64,000 nucleotides of DNA. It comes from Clostridiales bacterium. GTDB taxonomy: Bacteria > Bacillota > Clostridia > Oscillospirales > Acutalibacteraceae. The notes under the pieces are model-generated. The model saw only the letters and a program-made list of their open reading frames with translations, ran no database searches and was not told the DNA's origin. The DNA lies in assembly GCA_019418545.1 (NCBI GenBank), contig DYBQ01000004.1, positions 31,133 through 95,132 of the forward strand. The letters are read 5' to 3'. Positions 60,008 through 64,000 of this stretch are shown here, in pieces. The first letter of the stretch is position 1. Each line of letters starts with the position of its first letter. The translations under genes and the position numbers were made by a program.

Positions 60008-61417
60008 TTAGTTTTTCCTACTGTTTTTTTCTTTTTGCTTCGTTTTCATGGATGGCGCACTGCCTTCATTTTTATGGAGATTTCCTGCAATGCCCTGTGT
60101 TTTTTCAATCAGCTTGGCTAATTTCGCCCGTTCACGTCTGCGGCGGCTCTCTTTTATATTACTGATAGGCCCGCCTCCAGCAGGCCTCCCCAGCAATTCT
60201 TCTACATCGACTTCCTCATCCAGCTGCGCTTTGCTGATATGCCTTTGAGAAAGACGGTTCTTTACAGCCTGTGTAAATAAAGCATAAAGCACTGAGGTAG
60301 CCGGGATTCCAATGAGAATCCCACCAATTCCCATAAGGCCGCTGCACACAATAACAGCCAAAAGAACCCAAATTCCCGGCAGGCCAATGGAAGTTCCTAC
60401 TACCCGAGGATAAATTAAATTTCCTTCCACCTGTTGAAGAATCAGCAAAAAAATTGTAAACCACAAGCTGTTCCAAGGGAATTCTCCCCAAGGGGTAGAA
60501 ATTAAAAGGATAAAAATTCCCGAGAACATACTGATATATGCACCAAGTAAGGGAATTAAACTGAATACACATACCAAGGTACTGATTAGCAGGGCATAGG
60601 GCAGACCAATAATGCTCATTCCCAGATAACACAAAACCCCAAGAATAAGAGATTCTGTTAACTGACCGGCAACAAAGCCGGAAAAAATCCGGTTGGTAAT
60701 CGCTGCAATCTCTATAATCCGGCGAACCCGATGGGCTGGCAGGAAAGCATATAATACCCGGCGCATACCGCGAACCAGATGTTCTTTTTTGGAGAGCATA
60801 TATGCAGAAAATATCATGCTCATCACCAGGGTAAACATACCAGAAGCCACAGAGGACGTAATGACTACTGCTGTACTGTATACATTTCCCATAAAATCCG
60901 ATGCCATTTGGCTGGCCTGGGCAATTACCGAAGGCCAATCAATTTGGAGTAAATCAATTTGAGAAGTATCTATATTTAACTCGGTTAGTTGCTGATTGAC
61001 CCAAAGCCCTACACTCCGCAGATAATCTGGGATGTTATTTACAAACTTACTCATTGACTGATATAATTCAGGAATCACAAAAAATACAACACCTGTAAAA
61101 ATAGCCAATACTGTTAAGTAAGTAAGGGCAATGCAAATTGTTCTTCGAAAACGGAGCCATAATTTATATTTTTTTCGATTTAAAAAGGCAAAAACATGCT
61201 CTTCATACATTTTCAAAATTACATTTAGTACGAAGGCAATGCAGATTCCCAGCAAAAACGGATAAAAAACCGCTACAATCGTATTTAATAATGCGAGGAG
61301 CTTTTCTGTGTTAAACAGTCCAAAGATAACCACAATAGCAATAAGAACGACCAAAAGCGTACCACGAAATATTTTTTTGGTAAAGCGGGGATTGGTGAGC
61401 AAATCCACCAGTTTCAT
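60008..61417 (-). CDS. AI-2E family (PerM/YdiK-type) transporter
   Basis: A 469-residue membrane protein with about eight hydrophobic segments; 'LPAHRVRRIIEIAAITNRIFSGFVAGQLTESLILGVLCYLG' (cited in pieces) and 'LIPLLGAYISMFSGIFILL' are typical of the AI-2E/PF01594 family. The C-terminal ~70 residues are basic and cytosolic. Substrates vary; despite the name most are not proven AI-2 exporters, and Na+/H+ antiport is known for some. ATG 61417 is six bases after AGGTG. A consensus promoter lies upstream. Confidence 0.88.
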   Translation of the reverse strand: MKLVDLLTNPRFTKKIFRGTLLVVLIAIVVIFGLFNTEKLLALLNTIVAVFYPFLLGICIAFVLNVILKMYEEHVFAFLNRKKYKLWLRFRRTICIALTYLTVLAIFTGVVFFVIPELYQSMSKFVNNIPDYLRSVGLWVNQQLTELNIDTSQIDLLQIDWPSVIAQASQMASDFMGNVYSTAVVITSSVASGMFTLVMSMIFSAYMLSKKEHLVRGMRRVLYAFLPAHRVRRIIEIAAITNRIFSGFVAGQLTESLILGVLCYLGMSIIGLPYALLISTLVCVFSLIPLLGAYISMFSGIFILLISTPWGEFPWNSLWFTIFLLILQQVEGNLIYPRVVGTSIGLPGIWVLLAVIVCSGLMGIGGILIGIPATSVLYALFTQAVKNRLSQRHISKAQLDEEVDVEELLGRPAGGGPISNIKESRRRRERAKLAKLIEKTQGIAGNLHKNEGSAPSMKTKQKEKNSRKN

Positions 61418-61472
61418 ATTATACACCTGCTTTTTCTAAGAGAAATAGGAAATGTTAGTTTCCGTTTCTTTT

Positions 61473-61501
61473 ATGCTATCCAATTCTTTTAATTTTGTCA
61501 A
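61473..61501 (-). promoter_or_regulatory. promoter of the AI-2E family gene
   Basis: On the minus strand TTGACA (61501-61496) and TAGCAT (61478-61473), 17 bp apart. Confidence 0.62.
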
Positions 61502-61638
61502 TCAAATTCCATTATTTCCGGGGCATCTTCATTCATATACTTATTATTAATATATATTTATTTTCAAATACAATCTCCATGCTAATATAAAACCAATATT
61601 TTACTTTTTAAAAAAGAATAAAAAATATACAAAATCTA

Positions 61639-61667
61639 TTTACAAAACAGAATAACAGAGGTATAAT
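61639..61667 (+). promoter_or_regulatory. orphan sigma-A promoter in the AT-rich gap
   Basis: TTTACA (61639-61644), 17-bp spacer, perfect TATAAT (61662-61667). The only plus-strand hairpin exit downstream is the perfect stem at 61976-62019, so a transcript of about 350 nt is possible. Confidence 0.5.
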
Positions 61668-61676
61668 ATATCCAAG

Positions 61677-61751
61677 ATGTTTTTGAGGTTTTTAGCATTT
61701 ATTTTTTATATTTTGAATAATTTTTTGCCTAGTATATCGGTATATAAATGA
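61677..61751 (+). CDS. possible leaderless hydrophobic 24-residue peptide
   Basis: An ATG three bases past the predicted transcription start opens 24 codons for a hydrophobic peptide ('MFLRFLAFIFYILNNFLPSI...') ending in Lys. There is no Shine-Dalgarno, and AT-rich DNA encodes such peptides by chance, so this is only a candidate, of the size of type I toxins. Confidence 0.2.
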   Translation: MFLRFLAFIFYILNNFLPSISVYK

Positions 61752-61898
61752 AACATTTTGCTATATTATCCAAAAATAACGATTCCATTATAACCATGAA
61801 TTCCTTTCATTTATAATAATACATCATTGTGTAAGTTTTATACTTTGATTTTCTATTTTTTATTGCGAAAGTCTATTAGTCCATATAGATTTTCCTTG

Positions 61899-61917
61899 TG
61901 AGGAATTTAATTCCTCA
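61899..61917. repeat. perfect 19-bp palindrome
   Basis: TGAGGAATT-T-AATTCCTCA: two 9-bp arms around a single T in the AT-rich gap. It may be an operator-like site; as RNA its loop would be too tight to be a good hairpin. Confidence 0.55.
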
Positions 61918-61975
61918 TCCCTAAACTATGATTATACGTTCTGTTCTTTTCTTTCTTTTTATTCTCCTATTTAAA

Positions 61976-62019
61976 CAAAGCCAAGCCCCTCGGAAGATTC
62001 TCCGAGGGGCTTGGCTTTG
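61976..62019 (-). terminator. very strong hairpin terminator of the MATE gene (usable in both directions)
   Basis: A perfect 19-bp stem with a six-base loop (arms 61976-61994 and 62001-62019). On the minus strand it follows the MATE stop and ends TTTGTTTA; on the plus strand it ends TTTGTTTTCC. Confidence 0.9.
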
Positions 62020-62032
62020 TTTTCCCACTATT

Positions 62033-63424
62033 TTAGACTATTGCAGAAGAGTTTTGGACTTCTTGTTCGCGTTTCGCCAGAATTTTATTGAATCGAAAGA
62101 AAAATACGGTTGCAGTACAAGTGGCCGCTGTGATATCCGCAATGGGCTCTGCAAGATACACTGCAAATACTTTGTCAGATAAAAACAAGGGTAAAATAAA
62201 CACCAGTGGAATGAGCAGAATTACTTTTCTCAAAAGTGCCAAAAACAGAGAAACCTTTGCCTGACCCAAAGCCACAAAAGTTTGCTGACAAGCAGTTTGG
62301 ATTCCCACCATAAAAATACCTGCCATATAAATCCGCAGCGCCCAAACGGTAAAACTGGTTAACTCCGGTTTATCATTGAACAATGCTACAAAAGGCTCGG
62401 GGAAGAATTGTACAAACATCCAAATAAGGATTGTCGCAGAAAACGCCACCGTAATGAGCAGCCGGAAAGTCTTTTTTACCCGGTCCGGGCGGTTTGCCCC
62501 ATAGTTAAAGCTTACAATAGGCTGCGCGCCCTGTGCCAATCCCTGCAAAGGCATAAATACCACCTGCATCACACTGCTGCAAATGGTCATAGCCCCTACA
62601 GCCAAATCCCCGCCATAACGCTGTAAGGAAGAGTTTAACGCTATATTGACAGCACTTTCTGTAGACTGCATGATAAAAGGCGATAAACCCAAAGCCAATA
62701 CCGGAAACATAACCTTTTTATTCCAACGAAAATACCGCATTTGCAAGCGAAGATTTGTCTTTTTTCCAACCAGAAAAAGTACTACCCACACTGCCGAAAC
62801 TGCTTGTGCCAAAATGGTTGCTAAAGCAGCGCCCTTTACTCCCATCTGAAATCCAAAAATAAACAAAGGGTCTAACGCAATATTGATAACGGCACCTATC
62901 ACAACGGTCAGCATACTGGTTGTCGCATATCCCTGAATGGAAATAAACGGATTGAGTCCCAACGCCATTTGCACAAAAATGGTTCCACAAAGATAGATGG
63001 TTAAATAATCCGTAGCATAGGGAAGGGTTCTTTCACTGGCTCCGAACATCATTAAAAGAGGCTCCTGTGTAACCAGAAACACAGCGGTTAAAACCACTGA
63101 AATTCCCAGCAGTGATACAAAACAATTCCCTAATATTTCTTCAGCACCTTCCCGATGTCCTTCTCCCATCCGAATCGAGGCTCGAGGACTTCCACCCATA
63201 CCAATCAGAGCACTAAACGCAGAAATCAGCATGATAATTGGGAAAGTAATTCCTAAACCAGTGAGGGCAATATCACCCTCACCTTCTATGTGTCCGATAT
63301 AAATCCGGTCCACAATGTTATACAGGGCATTTATCAACTGTGCTGTAATAGCTGGGAGCGCCAGACGAAGCAATAGCTTCCCTACCGGGTCCCTGCCCAA
63401 ATCATTGGTTTGACGTTTTGGCAA
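62033..63424 (-). CDS. MATE family efflux transporter
   Basis: A 463-residue, 12-helix Na+- or H+-coupled multidrug/organic-cation exporter. 'RLALPAITAQLINALYNIVDRIYIGHI' near 20 and 'QGLAQGAQPIVSFNYGANRPDRVKK' near 300 are MatE hallmarks, present in two related halves. I start at the TTG at 63424, ten bases after GGAGGAG, giving 'MPKRQTNDLGRDPVGKLL', the usual N-terminus; upstream codons lack an RBS. Substrate unknown. Confidence 0.92.
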   Translation of the reverse strand: MPKRQTNDLGRDPVGKLLLRLALPAITAQLINALYNIVDRIYIGHIEGEGDIALTGLGITFPIIMLISAFSALIGMGGSPRASIRMGEGHREGAEEILGNCFVSLLGISVVLTAVFLVTQEPLLMMFGASERTLPYATDYLTIYLCGTIFVQMALGLNPFISIQGYATTSMLTVVIGAVINIALDPLFIFGFQMGVKGAALATILAQAVSAVWVVLFLVGKKTNLRLQMRYFRWNKKVMFPVLALGLSPFIMQSTESAVNIALNSSLQRYGGDLAVGAMTICSSVMQVVFMPLQGLAQGAQPIVSFNYGANRPDRVKKTFRLLITVAFSATILIWMFVQFFPEPFVALFNDKPELTSFTVWALRIYMAGIFMVGIQTACQQTFVALGQAKVSLFLALLRKVILLIPLVFILPLFLSDKVFAVYLAEPIADITAATCTATVFFFRFNKILAKREQEVQNSSAIV

Positions 63425-63479
63425 TGGTATCAATCTCCTCCATAAGGTAAAATGGTCAGCGTGCCGCATATCTGACAGT

Positions 63480-63509
63480 ATTATAAAATTGTATCATACT
63501 TTGTTCCAA
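63480..63509 (-). promoter_or_regulatory. promoter of the MATE gene
   Basis: On the minus strand TTGGAA (63509-63504) and a perfect TATAAT (63485-63480), 18 bp apart. Confidence 0.6.
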
Positions 63510-63550
63510 TATGCCACAAAAATACAAATTATTCATTTCTTTATAACAAA

Positions 63551-63574
63551 AGCGCCACACTTTCGTGCGGCGCT
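63551..63574 (-). terminator. terminator of pckG
   Basis: AGCGCCACAC pairs with GTGCGGCGCT around TTTC (a GAAA loop on the minus strand), followed by TTTTGTTATA on the minus strand. Confidence 0.82.
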
Positions 63575-63602
63575 CTGTTCGTTATTTCAGAGGAAAAAAC
63601 TC

Positions 63603-64000
63603 TTATTTGCAGTTGTTCTTTAGAGTTTCCAGAGAAGCTCTCAGCTCAGCAGGCAGCTTGTCGCCGAAGGTCTTGTAGAACTCTTCAATCTCGGCAGCTT
63701 CCTTAGCCCACTCGTCCTTGTTAACAGCCAGGATACCCTTCAGAGCGTCGATGGAGAAGTCCAGACCCTCGAGGTTGATATCCTCAGCATGAGGCACATA
63801 ACCGATAGCAGTCTCCTCAGCGTCAGCCTTGCCCTCGCAGCGAGCGATAATCCAGTCGAGAACACGGAGGTTGTCGCCGAATCCGGGCCAAATAAAGTGG
63901 CCTTCGTCGTCCAGACGGAACCAGTTGACGTTGAAAATCTTGGGAGCCTTGTCGCCCAGCTTCTCGCCCATCTCAATCCAGTGCTTGAAGTAGTCGCCCA
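63603..64000 (-). CDS. pckG: phosphoenolpyruvate carboxykinase (GTP), C-terminal part
   Basis: About 131 C-terminal residues are visible; the frame stays open to the window edge, so the start is outside. 'KIFNVNWFRLDDEGHFIWPGFGDNLRVLDWII' (cited in pieces) is the diagnostic C-terminal segment of GTP-type PEPCK, including the guanine-contacting Trp/Phe residues. The enzyme interconverts oxaloacetate and PEP, in fermenters often in the carboxylating direction. A strong terminator follows. Confidence 0.93.
   Translation of the reverse strand, partial: GDYFKHWIEMGEKLGDKAPKIFNVNWFRLDDEGHFIWPGFGDNLRVLDWIIARCEGKADAEETAIGYVPHAEDINLEGLDFSIDALKGILAVNKDEWAKEAAEIEEFYKTFGDKLPAELRASLETLKNNCK

Larger units (their letters stand above)
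61502..61975. other. AT-rich gene-free interval
   Basis: About 475 bp, far more AT-rich than the flanking genes, with no convincing ORF over 60 codons. It contains an orphan rightward promoter (61639-61667), a possible leaderless 24-codon peptide and a perfect palindrome (both separate entries). A read-through of 61928-62182 is a shadow of the MATE gene end. Confidence 0.6.

Noticed and set aside
61928..62182. 84-codon open frame running through the MATE terminator
   Set aside because: It contains the perfect hairpin and is antisense to the MATE 3' end; no RBS.

Overview
The window reads as one continuous stretch of a bacterial chromosome from a low-to-mid GC, anaerobic, spore-forming member of the Firmicutes, most likely class Clostridia and probably order Oscillospirales. 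Evidence: spoVT and ricT (yaaT) homologues, the Firmicutes operon rimP-nusA-rnpM(ylxR)-ylxQ-infB-...-rbfA-nrnA-truB-ribF-rpsO-pnp, the c-di-AMP receptor darA next to holB, anaerobic sulfite reductase (asrABC), a class III ribonucleotide reductase locus (nrdDG), and strong AGGAGG-type ribosome binding sites with some GTG and TTG starts. I saw no rRNA, tRNA, IS element, prophage or CRISPR array. The taxon is an inference from gene content only.

Layout. 1-5 kb: partial YitT membrane protein, an esterase, an UgtP/MGDG-type glycosyltransferase and a VanW-type cell-wall protein. 5-10 kb: a GT2 glycosyltransferase, then an operon of NAD synthetase, GNAT acetyltransferase, a membrane DUF protein and an XRE regulator. 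10-19 kb: HAD protein, phosphoglucomutase, phosphodiesterase, three small uncharacterised ORFs in tandem, then (minus strand) an RCK-type cation antiporter, proB, proA and a single-span membrane protein. 19-31.5 kb: the translation/RNA-metabolism supercluster on the minus strand, with two small membrane genes inserted between infB and rbfA, and spoVT upstream of rimP. 32-37 kb: a putative corrinoid/methyltransferase locus (two UroD-like proteins flanking an ASKHA-ferredoxin reactivator, with a divergent AraC regulator). 37-42 kb: feoA-feoB, then darA-holB-ricT. 42-45.5 kb: asrABC, divergent from a small 2[4Fe-4S] ferredoxin gene. 45.6-49.4 kb: tRNA and rRNA methylases, an esterase, an HxlR regulator and a pentapeptide-repeat protein. 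49.4-52.4 kb: nrdD-nrdG with NrdR-like boxes. 52.4-59 kb (minus): tsaD, a membrane-anchored XRE regulator, rimI, a protein-arginine phosphatase, amidohydrolase, lipase-like hydrolase, rlmA-like methylase and dus. 59-64 kb: a YbaK deacylase, a conserved unknown protein, an AI-2E-family transporter, a 600-bp AT-rich gap, a MATE transporter and the C-terminal part of GTP-dependent PEP carboxykinase.

Most of the window is housekeeping. The features I consider most unusual are: (1) the NrdD homologue, which appears to lack both the finger-loop cysteine motif (GCR is GNN here) and the whole C-terminal zinc/glycyl-radical domain, while its partner NrdG keeps a perfect CX3CX2C motif; (2) the corrinoid-type locus without a corrinoid protein and with two UroD paralogues carrying different metal-ligand motifs; (3) a promoter/terminator-bounded AT-rich interval near 61.6-62.0 kb that could encode a small RNA or peptide; (4) a tandem of three small unknown genes at 13.3-14.4 kb; and (5) structured leaders ahead of rpsO and pnp. 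All calls come from reading the sequence and recalled family knowledge; no searches were run.
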